From Nyssa sinensis (Eukaryota > Streptophyta > Magnoliopsida > Cornales > Nyssaceae), in the NCBI GenBank assembly GCA_008638375.1, contig CM018043.1, positions 59,091,510 to 59,155,509 on the forward strand: 64,000 nt of DNA. Reading direction: 5' to 3'. Below are positions 26,401 to 35,965 of the stretch, one piece after another; position 1 is the stretch's first letter, and each line of letters begins with the position of its first letter. The position numbers and the translations under genes were made by a program. The notes under the pieces are model-generated. The model saw only the letters and a program-made list of their open reading frames with translations, was not told where the DNA came from and did no database searches.

Positions 26401-29400
26401 TCACAAAGACCACTTAACTATAAAAAAAGATATTTATAATTATTTAATATTTGAATTTATAACCAAATATTTTCTTAACAAAATTTTCCCTTCCTCAAAG
26501 AAATTCCTAGCTCCGTCCCTGCACCCAAGTACAACTTAGATGTGAGCCAAGGAGAAACAAAGGTGAGATGGAGATAAATACAAAATTACAATGAACAATG
26601 AAAGGCAATGGAGATGATTCTCAATAGTTTCTCCAAGCTAGGACAATCGCATTCTAGCTCCCCATAGGTTGATATCCTAGGTCAAGGCACCACATGCACT
26701 GACCAAGACTAAGTGCTGCTTAAATGAAGGCTTGATACTTAAAATGGGAAATTGTTTTTTTGATTTTTCATTAAATTTATGTCTTATTTATTATTACATA
26801 CCCACCTTAGTCGTATTTATCAAATTGAAAGAAGATCATCCACAAAGGTTTCCAGATGCACTCTCACTGCAAGCCATATCGTAGCCACTTTTAAATAAAA
26901 AGTTTTTATTAATATGGTGTACTTGACAATGGACTGAAATGACACATTAAGGTAGTGAGAGAGGCGTGCAAGCCACATCTCGGTGATGACTGCACGTGAC
27001 ACAAAGGGGGAAGCCTACGTGGAGATTAACATGTAGGCAAGGTGGTGCCACGTAAAGACACTATATGGATGTCACATGGTGAAGGGTCCTTCTACCCACA
27101 CCATGTCTTTTGTGAAGTTCTGTAGTATCTTTTACAACTAGTTTTGCCAATATTATGCAATTTTTGGAAGCTTAAAATTCTCGTTTGCAACATGTTTCAA
27201 ACTTTAACTAGATCATTTTGGGACTGTGATGGAGGTAAGAAGGGAAAAAGGACCGATCACCAATATAGAAGCATAGAAAATGCAAAAACACAATTGGTCA
27301 CCAAGATAGAAGCATAAACCAAGACATATAACGGAACGCATTCGTTGCTTGTTTACTTGGGTAATTTGGATGCTCTTGGTTGGCCTTTTTGGGATCTCTT
27401 GGGTGATATTGCACTCTTCCTAGGAGGTCTTAAGAGTCATGGAGAGGGAGATTTTCTGGTAGGAGGATGGGGAAAGCTTGGCGCTCGGCTCCCCTTGCTA
27501 TTTGGTGAGAGAGGAACAACACAACTTTTGAGGGTATTGAGTCCCCTATATGGAGGGTAAAGTTGTCGATGTTGACCTCTCTTTATTTTTGCTTGTCAAA
27601 AGGCTCCATTATGAATAAAGATTCTTTTATGAGTATATCTTTTTTACATTCTATGTGTGTAAATGCATAGAATATGTTTTGTAAATATTGTTTTTGAACT
27701 TTTTTTTTTGATAAGTAAGACAAGTATATCATATAAATGAGCCCAAGAAGGGCTACAAGGGCAAAAAAACCCAAAAGATTACATATGGCTAAGAGAACCC
27801 AAAAAATCTACAAAAGAAGTGACATTTACAGGAAAAGCCTCATTGGCCCAAAAAAATAGTAAACGCAAAAAGGCCTCCTTAAAGAAGGGAAGAGAAAGCT
27901 CCCTATCTTCAAAGACCCTATTGTTCCTTTCAGACCAAATGCACCACATAAGGCAAATGGGGGCCAAGTTCTAAATCCTCTTAATCTCAAAGGGCAGCCT
28001 GTACCCTTCCCAAGCCAGCAAAAGGTCTTTGACTGAGCCCGACATGACCCAAGAAAGGCCAAACAAATCAAAGACAAGGTTCCAGCAACTCCAAGAAACA
28101 TGATAGTGGATGAGTACGTGATCCACACTCTCCTCATTATTCTTGCAAAGATAGCACCTGCTCACCAAAAGAAATCCCCTTCTCTTTAGGTTCTCCGTGG
28201 TTAAAATGGCCTTCCAAGAGGCTTCCCAAGCAAAAAAGGAAGCTTTTGGGGGGGCTTTTGAGTACCAAATTATCTTCCATGGGAAAGGCAGATTGTCCGG
28301 GTTGAACATGCTCTTGTAAAACGATCTAACTGAAAAGGACTTCTTGTCCGGCCTCCAAAGTCTCCTATCCTCCCTATCCTCCATGACCCTAACATTATTG
28401 AGGAGACAAAGGAAAGAACCCATCTCGTCAAGCTCCCAATCAAACAGATCTCTCCTGAAGCAAGGGGTCCAAATGAACTCATTCCCTACTCTCTCCATGC
28501 TCTCAGACACCCAGGCCTCCTTGTTGCAAGCTAGATTGTAAAGCATAGGAAATTTCACCCTTAGAGACTCGACATCAGCCCAGACATCATCCCAGAACTT
28601 TACACGCTCGCCGTTCCCAACAACAAAGGTGCATCTATCCTTGAAGATCCGCCAAGTGCCGCTAATGCTGCCCCAAAGCCCACAACCCCTCGTGCCTCTA
28701 GAATTGCCCGAGCATCCACCCCCCATCATCACACCCATACTTGGAAACCATGATATCTTTCCAAAGCTCTCCATCACAATTTCCATAACCATTTTCCTAG
28801 AAGGGCTGTGTTAAAAAGACACAAGTCCTTCACCCCTAACCCCCCAGCAGTCTCTGGCTTTTTAATTTTATCCTAAGCAACTAAATGAATCTTCCTACGG
28901 TCATTGTTGTGGCCCCAAAGGAAATCCCTCTGAATCTTTTCCAATCTTCTGCTGACAGTCTTAGGCATAGAGAAGAGGGACATGAAGTAGGTAGGGAGAT
29001 TAGACAGAGTACTCTTTAGAAGCGTGAGCCTGCCTCCCTTGGAGAGGAGCTGACCTTTCCATCCTGAGAGCTTACTAAAGAACCTTTCAACCATAGGATC
29101 CCAAACCCCTACCGATCTCGAGGGAGCGCCCAACGGAAGACCCAAATAAACCAAAGGAAGGCTTTCCACTCTGCAACCCAGAGTACTAGCTAAGACCTCC
29201 ATCTCCTGGATCTGGCCAATCGGCGTGATGCTACTCTTGGCAAGATTAATCCTCAGCCCTGACACCGCTTCAAAACACACAAGGACACATCTAATAAAGC
29301 GAAGCTGGCGCACCGAAGGGTCACAAAAAAAGATGGCATCATCTGCAAACAACAAATGGGAAATAGTGACCCCTCCAGTCCCACTACCCCCCACATGAAA

Positions 29401-30849
29401 ACCTCTGATGAGACCCACATCCACCGCCCGACTCATAAAGTAACTCAGGGCCTCCATAGCTATCACGAAAAGGAACCTCTTGGTGCTTCTTAAAGAAATA
29501 TATATTACTTATCAAAAAAAAAAAATGAAATGCATTTTTCATGACAGTTTGCTACTATAGAGCAACATAACTTAAAATTTTCCTTATTTTAGTTACAAAA
29601 AATATAAATAAATAGACGACATATATAAGACTCCAAACAACAACCACGGACACTTATATCTAGAACCAAAAGCACTTCTTAAATCTTAACTAGTGCAGGT
29701 CTTTAAGCTTCCAAAAGCTGTCATAGTTGTCAAACAAATCAGTTACCACAGCATAATTCATTAAAAGAAGCTTGGTTACACAACCATTTGAGAATGATCA
29801 AGTATTAAGGTCCATTTCAGATTTAGAAGCCGAATAATTCTCTACAGTGGATGGTTTCACCATAGCATATTACAAAAGGTTATGGGATATCATGAAATGA
29901 AACTCCATGTCAATCACGACAGTTTATCTTTGTGAAGTAAAACCAAAAGGAGGGCCTACCTATCTATATTGTCCTCATTCCAAAGAGAGCAGGTGAAACA
30001 GGCCACATCATTTCAAATAGCCAATGTGAATTAATTTCAGTAAGAAGGATCTAGACCACACCCTAATCACCAACATGTGTGTTGAAGTGTCTTACAAGGG
30101 TGCTTCACAAAGAGTATATGGAAATCAGGGTTTTGAGTATCACTCGATCTTAAGAAGTACTCCCCTATGTACAGAGCTTTCTGTTTTAATTCTTGCCCCA
30201 AATATAATGCATAATCAAGCTGAGGAACATCCTTCTTTTTGCTGCCACTACTCCAATATTTATCATCCATTAGCAGCACAACCAATGTACTAATAAATAT
30301 GACTAATATTAAAAACAAATTCTCATCACAGTTATTCTAGAGAGAACCCCTCCAAGACCTTAAAATTGTGACATTTGGACGTCCAATAAAGATATCTGAG
30401 CCAACAAAACCAACAATAAATTTTTTAGGGTTATAGATCATCAGCAGCTTATTACCATCTCATCGTTTGAACTCTATTTTTCTGCTTAACACGTTAAACA
30501 CCAATGCAAACAAGATCTCCAACCACATGCAATTTCACAGAACAGACTAAAATCTAGCTCGCTCATTAACTCCACAATTTCATTGAACTCGGAACAAACA
30601 ACAAATAAATATGACACAAACAGAAAATAGTACTAAACTACCATTGATCGAACAAGATAGAACAGGTAGAATTCACCTAACAATAAAGAATAATCGAAAT
30701 ATGGATTCTGGGGTCGATGGTATGCCAAATCAATGAAATGGTTAGTATGGAAGGGTACAAACCATGCCATCTTCGATCTCATCGGGCCCGGCTGAGCTTG
30801 AACCCAGCCTGGCTTTCTGCATGGCTTTGTATGCTTGATTTTTCCCCAT
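4188..30849 (-). CDS. FAM133-like lysine/serine-rich protein, five exons over 26.7 kb
   Basis: Five exons join with correct GT/AG sites and matching phases: 30849-30763 (ATG, 87 nt), 17164-17063 (102 nt), 15171-15030 (142 nt), 14926-14880 (47 nt) and 4406-4188 (219 nt, TGA). Together they give 597 nt, 198 residues. The product starts [18 protein letters not shown], then has [25 protein letters not shown], a charged helix with [18 protein letters not shown], a lysine-rich stretch, a serine run and a basic tail ending [12 protein letters not shown]. The layout (N-terminal MGK, TWEE motif, K-rich and S-rich tail) is that of plant proteins annotated FAM133-like. They are probably nuclear; the function is unknown. 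Introns are 13,598, 1,891, 103 and 10,473 bp; the two giants are packed with transposons. All five exons are open, so the gene looks functional. Confidence 0.85.
4407..6040 (-). other. Proximal part of FAM133-like intron 4, no gene seen
   Basis: This intronic stretch contains a (TA)n run at about 4928-4950 and short A/C homopolymers near 4800. The block at about 5400-5950 is more GC-balanced than its surroundings and looks like old repeat sequence, but I could not assign it to a family. No exon of either strand is supported. Confidence 0.45.
7335..7680 (+). repeat. Tandem duplication of about 150 bp inside the LINE
   Basis: The stretch from about 7335 to 7487 is repeated, with scattered mismatches, from about 7527 to 7680. 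Both copies share ggttctctaaagagatccag and gtgggagttgaggcgtggag. The second copy adds no new coding sequence, so it is a local duplication within a dead element. Confidence 0.7.
7718..8110 (-). mobile_element. TRIM-like element nested in a LINE
   Basis: Two related blocks, about 7725-7835 and about 7958-8065, share gagtaccctgact, tatgtccaataaca and a tggctc motif. Between them lies ctctgatacca (7917-7927), the reverse complement of TGGTATCAGAG, the initiator-methionine tRNA primer-binding site used by many plant LTR elements. Read on the - strand, the order is LTR-like block, primer site, short internal region, second LTR-like block, with no coding capacity. The blocks are only moderately similar and the ends are not sharp. 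L1 coding sequence flanks it on both sides. Confidence 0.5.
8340..9368 (+). mobile_element. L1-type LINE 3' fragment with poly(A) end
   Basis: An almost open stretch at 8347-8808 encodes the region before the zf-RVT domain ([52 protein letters not shown]). After a frame break the zinc domain follows at about 8820-9150 ([33 protein letters not shown]). The tail ends in cttacttatc plus an A run at about 9359-9368. It is close in sequence to the - strand copy at 27700-29466, so both belong to one subfamily. It is 5'-truncated, as is usual for L1 insertions. Confidence 0.8.
9369..10038 (-). other. Intron 4 spacer with an (AT)(AC) microsatellite
   Basis: No coding signal. There is a (TA)n(CA)n tract at about 9835-9866. 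The rest is unassigned intronic sequence. Confidence 0.4.
10039..10891. mobile_element. hAT-like non-autonomous element, copy 1 (with a nested insertion)
   Basis: The ends form a terminal inverted repeat: the left begins catggacggagccag and the right ends ctggctccgtccttg. The same ends and interior occur in copy 2 at 25688-26521, which has an 8-bp target-site duplication, pointing to the hAT superfamily. No transposase is encoded. Without the nested element at 10309-10667 the host element is about 486 bp. No clear target duplication flanks this copy (ataaatcc against ggcaacat), so one flank may have been altered. A run of about 14 C lies at about 10077-10090. Confidence 0.75.
10309..10667. 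mobile_element. Small inverted-repeat transposon nested in hAT-like copy 1
   Basis: The ends are CTAAGAAGCAC and GTGCTTCTTAG, a perfect 11-bp inverted repeat, and the element is flanked by an 8-bp direct repeat gttagact (10301-10308 and 10668-10675). Subterminal regions are rich in repeated gtgtccgtgtc motifs. The related element at 25779-26127 sits at a different point of the second hAT-like copy. It is non-coding and of the MITE size class; the 8-bp duplication fits a hAT-type transposase. Confidence 0.8.
10892..11451 (-). other. Intron 4 spacer
   Basis: Intronic sequence between the hAT-like element and the solo LTR. No coding or RNA signal seen. Confidence 0.4.
11457..13817. mobile_element. 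Solo LTR of a Ty3/gypsy-type retrotransposon, 2.36 kb
   Basis: The sequence starts TGTAGCG and ends GTGTGACA (TG...CA ends) and is flanked on both sides by the 5-bp direct repeat ccagc (11452-11456 and 13818-13822), the mark of an LTR insertion. There is no internal region or second LTR, so it arose by recombination between two LTRs. The length and the TGTAGC start suggest a gypsy family, although no coding sequence remains to prove it. It lies within intron 4 of the FAM133-like gene. It contains an internal 120-bp tandem duplication and several TAGGGTTT motifs. Confidence 0.8.
12479..12716. repeat. Tandem duplication of about 120 bp inside the solo LTR
   Basis: The block beginning ttattggatactatgtat at about 12479 is repeated almost exactly from about 12600 (shared: tgctttggatgaatgataaa, gttgtgctctt/cgtgatgaacg). 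Only a few bases differ, so the duplication may be young relative to the LTR, or it may be a family trait. Confidence 0.75.
13823..14879 (-). other. Distal end of FAM133-like intron 4
   Basis: Mostly AT-rich. A GC-rich block at about 14205-14310 (ggcagtgccagtaggcctgg and on) has no recognised identity. The donor side of the intron is at 14879, directly next to the 47-nt exon 4. Confidence 0.45.
15430..16256 (+). mobile_element. Degenerate L1-type LINE 3' end in intron 2
   Basis: Broken frames give the zf-RVT region of an L1: [10 protein letters not shown] near 15590, [16 protein letters not shown] near 15700, CNVKKG near 15775, then [17 protein letters not shown] and [17 protein letters not shown] to about 16085. 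A T run at about 16110-16127 and AT repeats near 16245 mark the tail. It is antisense to the FAM133-like gene and fills much of its 1.9-kb intron 2. Confidence 0.65.
17676..20045 (+). mobile_element. Degenerate Ty3/gypsy retrotransposon body
   Basis: Pieces appear in the usual gypsy order. A gag-like segment lies at about 18050-18360 ([37 protein letters not shown]). A protease-like IMDSGS lies near 18800. The reverse-transcriptase box reads [11 protein letters not shown] near 19470-19500. RNase-H-like remnants lie at about 19640-19990. Stops and shifts break every part. At about 17676 the sequence tgtagcacccctgaaat resembles the start of a gypsy LTR, but no paired LTR was found. An L1 follows directly, so the two may be nested. 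It lies within intron 1 of the FAM133-like gene. Confidence 0.65.
20080..23304 (+). mobile_element. 5'-truncated L1-type LINE: endonuclease end, reverse transcriptase, zinc domain
   Basis: The order is the C-terminal end of the endonuclease ([20 protein letters not shown] near 20145; [10 protein letters not shown] near 20310), the reverse transcriptase ([19 protein letters not shown] near 20960; [18 protein letters not shown] near 21340), the post-RT region ([20 protein letters not shown] near 22100) and the zf-RVT domain ([20 protein letters not shown] near 22750; [20 protein letters not shown] near 22820). The tail ends in an A run at about 23293-23304. Several stops and shifts show it is inactive. 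It is the longest LINE copy in the window, about 3.2 kb. Confidence 0.85.
23740..24690 (+). mobile_element. L1-type LINE zinc-domain fragment interrupted by a SINE
   Basis: Coding pieces before the insertion end [11 protein letters not shown] at 23875-23900 and resume after it as [20 protein letters not shown] at about 24170, then [18 protein letters not shown] and [20 protein letters not shown] to about 24500. The tail ends near 24690. The reading is continuous across the SINE once the duplicated target is discounted, which shows that the LINE was there first. Confidence 0.75.
23901..24158 (+). mobile_element. tRNA-derived SINE nested in a LINE
   Basis: An A-box-like tggttggttcagtggg (about 23911-23926) and a B-box-like gaattcgagtctcc (about 23957-23970) form an internal Pol III promoter. 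The body ends in an A run at about 24149-24159. The flanks aagttgccttctttttt (23884-23900) and aagttggctttttt (about 24159-24172) are a slightly diverged target-site duplication in L1 coding sequence. Length is about 258 bp including the tail. This is a SINE and not a tRNA gene. Confidence 0.8.
24691..25520 (-). other. Intron 1 spacer
   Basis: AT-rich to about 24960, then a more GC-balanced block at about 25000-25500 that may be old retroelement sequence. No protein motif was recognised. Confidence 0.4.
25521..25680. repeat. Two tandem copies of an 80-bp unit
   Basis: Copy 1 (25521-25600) and copy 2 (25601-25680) share caattgca at the start and tcaagcaatagatg then attgggtgtaagcac at the end, with a period of 80 bases and scattered differences. 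The second hAT-like element inserted right at the end of copy 2. Confidence 0.75.
25688..26521. mobile_element. hAT-like non-autonomous element, copy 2 (with a nested insertion)
   Basis: The left end catggacggagcca and right end tagctccgtccctg form a terminal inverted repeat. An 8-bp target-site duplication cacccaag flanks it exactly (25680-25687 and 26522-26529). The interior matches copy 1 (for instance cttcaatgagattttatcaa in both). It encodes no transposase. Excluding the nested 349-bp element and its duplicated target it is about 477 bp. It lies in intron 1 of the same gene whose intron 4 carries copy 1. Confidence 0.85.
25779..26127. mobile_element. Small inverted-repeat transposon nested in hAT-like copy 2
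   Basis: The ends CTATGAAGCAC and GTGCTCCTTAG form an imperfect inverted repeat, and an 8-bp duplication atattatg flanks it (25771-25778 and 26128-26135). The interior matches the element at 10309-10667 (acgtgtccgtgtcgga, tgaatcatggatgttgatga in both). The insertion site differs from that in copy 1, so the two arrived separately. Confidence 0.8.
26530..27299 (-). other. Intron 1 spacer
   Basis: No coding or RNA signal. Ordinary intronic sequence. Confidence 0.4.
27300..27570 (+). mobile_element. Short degenerate LINE tail
   Basis: The frames give a decayed L1 zinc-domain tail (near [14 protein letters not shown] at 27385-27425, then [13 protein letters not shown] near 27480-27515, comparable to the WCIWRERN region of other copies). 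It is short and lies tail to tail with the - strand L1 that begins at 27700. Confidence 0.45.
27700..29466 (-). mobile_element. 5'-truncated L1-type LINE with long open frames
   Basis: Read on the - strand: 29466-28873 (197 codons) holds the end of the reverse transcriptase with an intact FADD catalytic box ([14 protein letters not shown]) and the [10 protein letters not shown] and [12 protein letters not shown] motifs. After one stop, 28792-27971 (273 codons) holds the post-RT region and zinc domain ([50 protein letters not shown]). Then 27967-27779 has the tail ([17 protein letters not shown]). A T run at 27700-27709 is its poly(A) end. Few stops make it the best-preserved LINE here. It has the same orientation as the FAM133-like gene and lies in its intron 1. 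Confidence 0.85.
29500..30762 (-). other. First part of FAM133-like intron 1
   Basis: A remnant attacttatc plus A run at about 29502-29524 looks like the very end of another + strand LINE. The rest is ordinary intron sequence up to the exon 1 donor (GT at 30762-30761). No further exon seen. Confidence 0.45.
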
Positions 30850-31100
30850 CTTTTCGAAGAAACCCAGATGAGAATTTAATAGAGAAATCGCCCCAAAATG
30901 ATAATAATCCAGAAGAAAAACAGAGTGAAAACGAAAGGAAATTTTTGAAGTAGATAATCAGGTTAACGGTCGAGAAACCATGGAACAGGGGGAGAGAGAG
31001 CGGATTTATATGTTGGGGATTTGGGATATGAAAAGCTGAGGTGATAAAGCGAGAAAGGGCGAGGGAAGGGTTGAAATTGATTCCAGAGGAGGGGGTGGGG
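30850..31100 (-). promoter_or_regulatory. 5' UTR and core promoter of the FAM133-like gene
   Basis: Upstream of the ATG at 30849 the - strand has a CT-rich leader and a TATA-like ATATAAAT at 31011-31004, about 155 bases before the start codon. The start is chosen because it opens the conserved MGK N-terminus and is the first ATG leading into the spliced frame. Confidence 0.45.
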
Positions 31101-31263
31101 TTTATTAAAATTCATAGACAAAATACTCAAAATGTCCAAACTATCCCTGCCGAAATGTACAACTTAATATGACACATTAACCATCTCATTCATAGACAAA
31201 ATACCCACTTGGCAGCCACGTGACATGAAAATTAATCCTAGTCACCCCCCGTTCCCGCCCCCC

Positions 31264-31299
<36 letters not shown>

Positions 31300-34200
31300 C
31301 ATGTTCATCTATAGAGGAAAAAAATCAAATGGTAAGATAATACGGTGATTTTTCTCTCTTAAAATATTAATATATTTTTTCATATCTTGCACTACAGAAT
31401 ATTTTGAGTGTTTCGTGAAAGTAATTTGGTCATATCTATTCTTAGTAATAGAATGTCATATGAGTTATGTCTCAATAAAATAGTTTCAACATGTCTCACA
31501 TGATCAAGATCAAGAATATATGAAACTCAAAGCCAATTGTCCTTCCTTAAATCTTTTTATTTGAGTGCTTTTTTTTTTAAATATGCCATTTTAAAATATA
31601 TATTTGTCCTCCCTACCTTCTAATTTTTTTTTTATCATTTCACTATTATTTTAATTTCACTTTGACTTCTTAATGAAATTTTGATTGACTTTTTGAGATT
31701 TATTGTATAATCAATAATTGTTAAGGATCTTTTTCTCTAGTTGAAATTTCTGTCTAATTTGTAAATTATTTTATATTACTGAATTTAATTATTTATCAAT
31801 CAATATTAAATTTATATTTTAAATTTATAATTAAACATCTAACATATGGTAACCCTTTATTAAATGGTGGCAGGGCCACACTATTCCTCTCTTTGTCATC
31901 CACATCTCTACAACTATGGCTCTTTTCCTCAGTCTCATTATTTGTTGTGTTCTATACTTTGACTAAACTTGGTAGTTTGACTTGTTTAGTTTGATATTAA
32001 TACACGCGTACACATGTTTAAAATACAAGATTCAGACCCTCGACTTTGATAAAAAAAATGATCACTTTAAATACAACACTACTTACCAGTGCAACCCCAG
32101 TGAGTTTTCCTTGGAATAAAACTTTTTTTGAGTTGGACAAAAGCAAAAAATTGTTTCAAACTCATAGCTCCTTTGACTCAATTACAAGGGTACGTAAACT
32201 ACATCATATCAATTGATTTGAGTTACAAACTTAGAAAAATAGTTCAGTGGGACGATTGTATGGTATTATTACTACTATGATTTAAGCACTACCGTAGAAT
32301 TCATGTAAAACTCACAAAAATAGATAGATTACAATGAGATAGTACCATATTACCGTCCTACTAAACCTTTTCCCACAAACTTGGGCGGGCTAATTGACCC
32401 ACAGCGGAATACGCACAAATAGAACTGGTGGGATCATATTCCTTGTAAGTAGATGGGCTGGACCTAGGTCTTAAACTTGATTTGAGTCCAAGAGCCCAAT
32501 CAAAATTTGAAACGTTATGAACATTGACCTGTTGTTATAGTATTTAACTTCTTATGTTTTTTCTTTAATAAATATTAATAGGTCCTATTTGAATGATACA
32601 AATAAAAATGATGCAAGGTATCAAAATGGGACGAACAGTGGTAGGCCCATGATAAAAACGATGGCCATGCTGGGTCAAGATCTTGGGCCTTGTGGCTTTT
32701 GTAAATGGCTGAGATAGGGCTCCCTTATTATCTAATCATCAGATGCTGATCAGTTTAGATGCACGGGGTCACGAAATTGACCCAGATATTGTGGATTTCT
32801 CCCTGTCACATGGCAATCAACAAATATATTTTTCAAAATTATTTTAATATTTTAAATGCCTGAAAAAGCAACTCTAAATACATCATTAGTGCAGTCATTT
32901 AGACAAAGTGGGAATTACATATATATATATATATATATTGACTAGTTTTGAATTTGAGGGAGGGCCCCCGCCTGTATTTATTTTGATAAATGATGTCCAC
33001 TAACTAGTTTTGATATTTTAAAATTATTATAATAATAATGAAGTTTTCGTAGCTTTGATGTGACTCGTTTGGCAAAAAGCTAGCAATTCAGTGCGTTTCC
33101 TAAAAGTATTTTCGTGCAAGGTGGAAAGTAAAATCAAGACAAAAATAGTAATGCCAAACACATATTTTTTTAATATTACTTTTACTAATGTAAACTCAAA
33201 ATCAAATGTGCAAATGTTGCCTCAAACCACTCTAAGTTACAGAACAAATTCATCTTTCACAGCACAAATTGATTGAAATTCATTTTAGATGCAATTAGGA
33301 GAAGAAAAAATTCCTCTCAATTTCATCTCCATGCATGAGGTTTAGACTCCCCAAATGTTTCCAATGTTATATTTAACATAAATCTAATAAACTTCAATTT
33401 AAGTGCTTGGTTTTTGTTAGTATTTGTTTTAACAAACTAATTTACTAACAAATGATGTATTTTGCATAAGCGATAAAACTAAACAGGAAATCGATCTAAA
33501 AAATTTAAAAACTGTACAAAAATACAAAGAATATATAAGATATACATATATGGTTTTGCATGATGCCTACATTTATAGATATCGATCATCAATGTACTAC
33601 GCATCGAGAGAATTATAAAAACAAAATACTTACAAATCTAAAATTTCATTTACATCCAATGTCGACTCACATAAAATCGACTATCTTCTTATCATAAAAA
33701 ATCTTTAAAATAATACTATTATATATGTTGGTTACAAAATAAGATACAGACCGAGTAAAATATGTTCAAACAAAATAAGGTAATTTTTTTTTAAACTCAC
33801 ATATTACTCATTTTTTGGATCATAAAAAATTAATCTAGAAGAATATGTGACAACACAACATTGATATATGTTGCTTTCATTTTATACTAAGGAAGAATGT
33901 TAATCAACAATTATATTATTTTTTAAAACAAATATTAATCATTATGTCGTAGTCCATAAAGATTTGTTTACCTAAATTATTAAAAAATAATTTGGAAATC
34001 ATTATCATAAGTGATAAGCATAATTAATTATAATAAACACATGCTTTTAGCTTATATGGTCTATAGACAGCTACTGCATCTATTATATAAATAACCATTC
34101 ATGCAATAATTAAAACTGGGTTCACACACACACACACACATATATATAGATATAATCAATTGGCTGAATTATTAAAATTATTATAAGTTGTTGAAATGTG

Positions 34201-35960
34201 TCGGTGCTTGTTATTATACATGAAAAAATGCAGAATTGCGCACTGCGGTTTAAGATAAAATAGCTCATATATGTTTGTTTCTATGTGACCATATATTGTC
34301 CTAACAATGTGTCTAACGTAAAGTAATCTGCAATCAGGCAACAAAAAGCAAAGCAGCCACCGTTGAACGTACGAAACCTGCTAATCACGGGTTATTTTGA
34401 AAACTCCACGTATTAATAACCTTTGAGGACATATTCTTTAAACATATATGGACCGTATTGTATTGTATTGTGTTTTGGAAGACAAGAAAGATGAATGTTG
34501 CATGTTTAATTAATAGATTTGGTATGAGATGTCTATTTTCTTTTTCTTTTTATATGCACAATCAATAAGGTACATACATACATGTTCGTGAAGAGTAGCT
34601 CGAACAAAATCATAATCTTTGTAATTCATGTAACAAAGACAATGAAAAATATAAATTTTGTCGTGAGACAATCCCTTTCGGTTAATTATATACACGCATT
34701 TACATATAAAAAGTAGCTAATGAGAGTCCTCATTCATACAAATTAATTTCATGAGATATGGTGCATATGACTCTCTCTCTCACATAAATTCAAACACCTT
34801 AATTTCATAAAAAAATTACTTTAAAAAAAACTTTAGGGAGTTATGAAAGACAATCACACCACTTAGATGATCATGAGATATATATATATATACATATACA
34901 TATATGATGTCACTTCCATGGGATAGTGGTCCGCTGTTATAATATAGGAATTATTAATGCTGCATATTTATGAAATAAGGGTTGGTGAAGAGGTCACCCA
35001 TCCGTTACCATCCCGCCTAAATATAAAATATGCTAGTGTTCCTTGTTATAAAAAAAAAATTTGAAAACAAAAAGGCCCTCTTGAGATTTACAATACCAAA
35101 CTAAATTTGAAGTATTTTTAAGCCCAACTTAAAAGTCAGCTCAGTAAGCCCAAAGTAGTGCTAGTTGGGAGTTGAGAACGTTAGGCAGAGGATATGGTTT
35201 CGAGACAAATGAATTGTGATGATCACATCATTGATGGTTGGCTAACAACAGATATGGACCACTGAAGCTATCAATTCAATTATGATACTTCTTTTTGTTT
35301 TTTTAATTTTGATAATTAATTCAATATAAAGTTTACCATCATAAGGTTTCTTTTTCCATACTAAAAAAACTTACTTTTGTCCTTTCAATTCAATATTATT
35401 AATGGGAATATCCGTTTTTGTACCAAAGTTTTGAACAAAACAATAAAAAAGTGACAACGTCAATGGCCCAAAAGTTCGGTTGGACCAATCACCAATATTT
35501 ATTCAAAAGCAGAAACAGTTTCAACGTAATTTGAGGCACTTTGTTGAACTTTGTCACTGCCCCCCAAAAATTGGTGGGGGTCGCAATGATAAAAATGTCA
35601 TGTTTGTATAGTCCACAAAATAGGATAAAGGAATATAGGAACTCAAAATGTAAGAAAGATCGAAATAATTTGATATGTTCTTCTTATATTATCCGAAACT
35701 CAAATTTATTGGAAAGTGTTAGTAAACCAACAGACAATATAAAAATAGGTAAATTATAAGACACTGCTTAATTCCACACTAGATGGAAGAAATTAGGGGT
35801 TTACACGGGTTAGGTTCGAGTGAATCATGGCACTGTAGTTGATATAACAAATGGAAAGGAGAAAGAAAAAAAAAAGATCAGCTAGTCTTGGTGTGAATCA
35901 TGACATTGTAGTTAATATAACAATTGAATTATATACACTGAAATATATATAAATAATTAT
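31101..35960. other. AT-rich intergenic DNA
   Basis: No gene supported. Microsatellites: (CT)n(AT)n at about 31264-31300, (AT)n at about 32919-32938, and (AC)n at about 34122-34140. Short direct repeats around gtgaatcatggcactgtagt occur at about 35819 and 35893. Confidence 0.5.
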
Positions 35961-35965
35961 ATACT

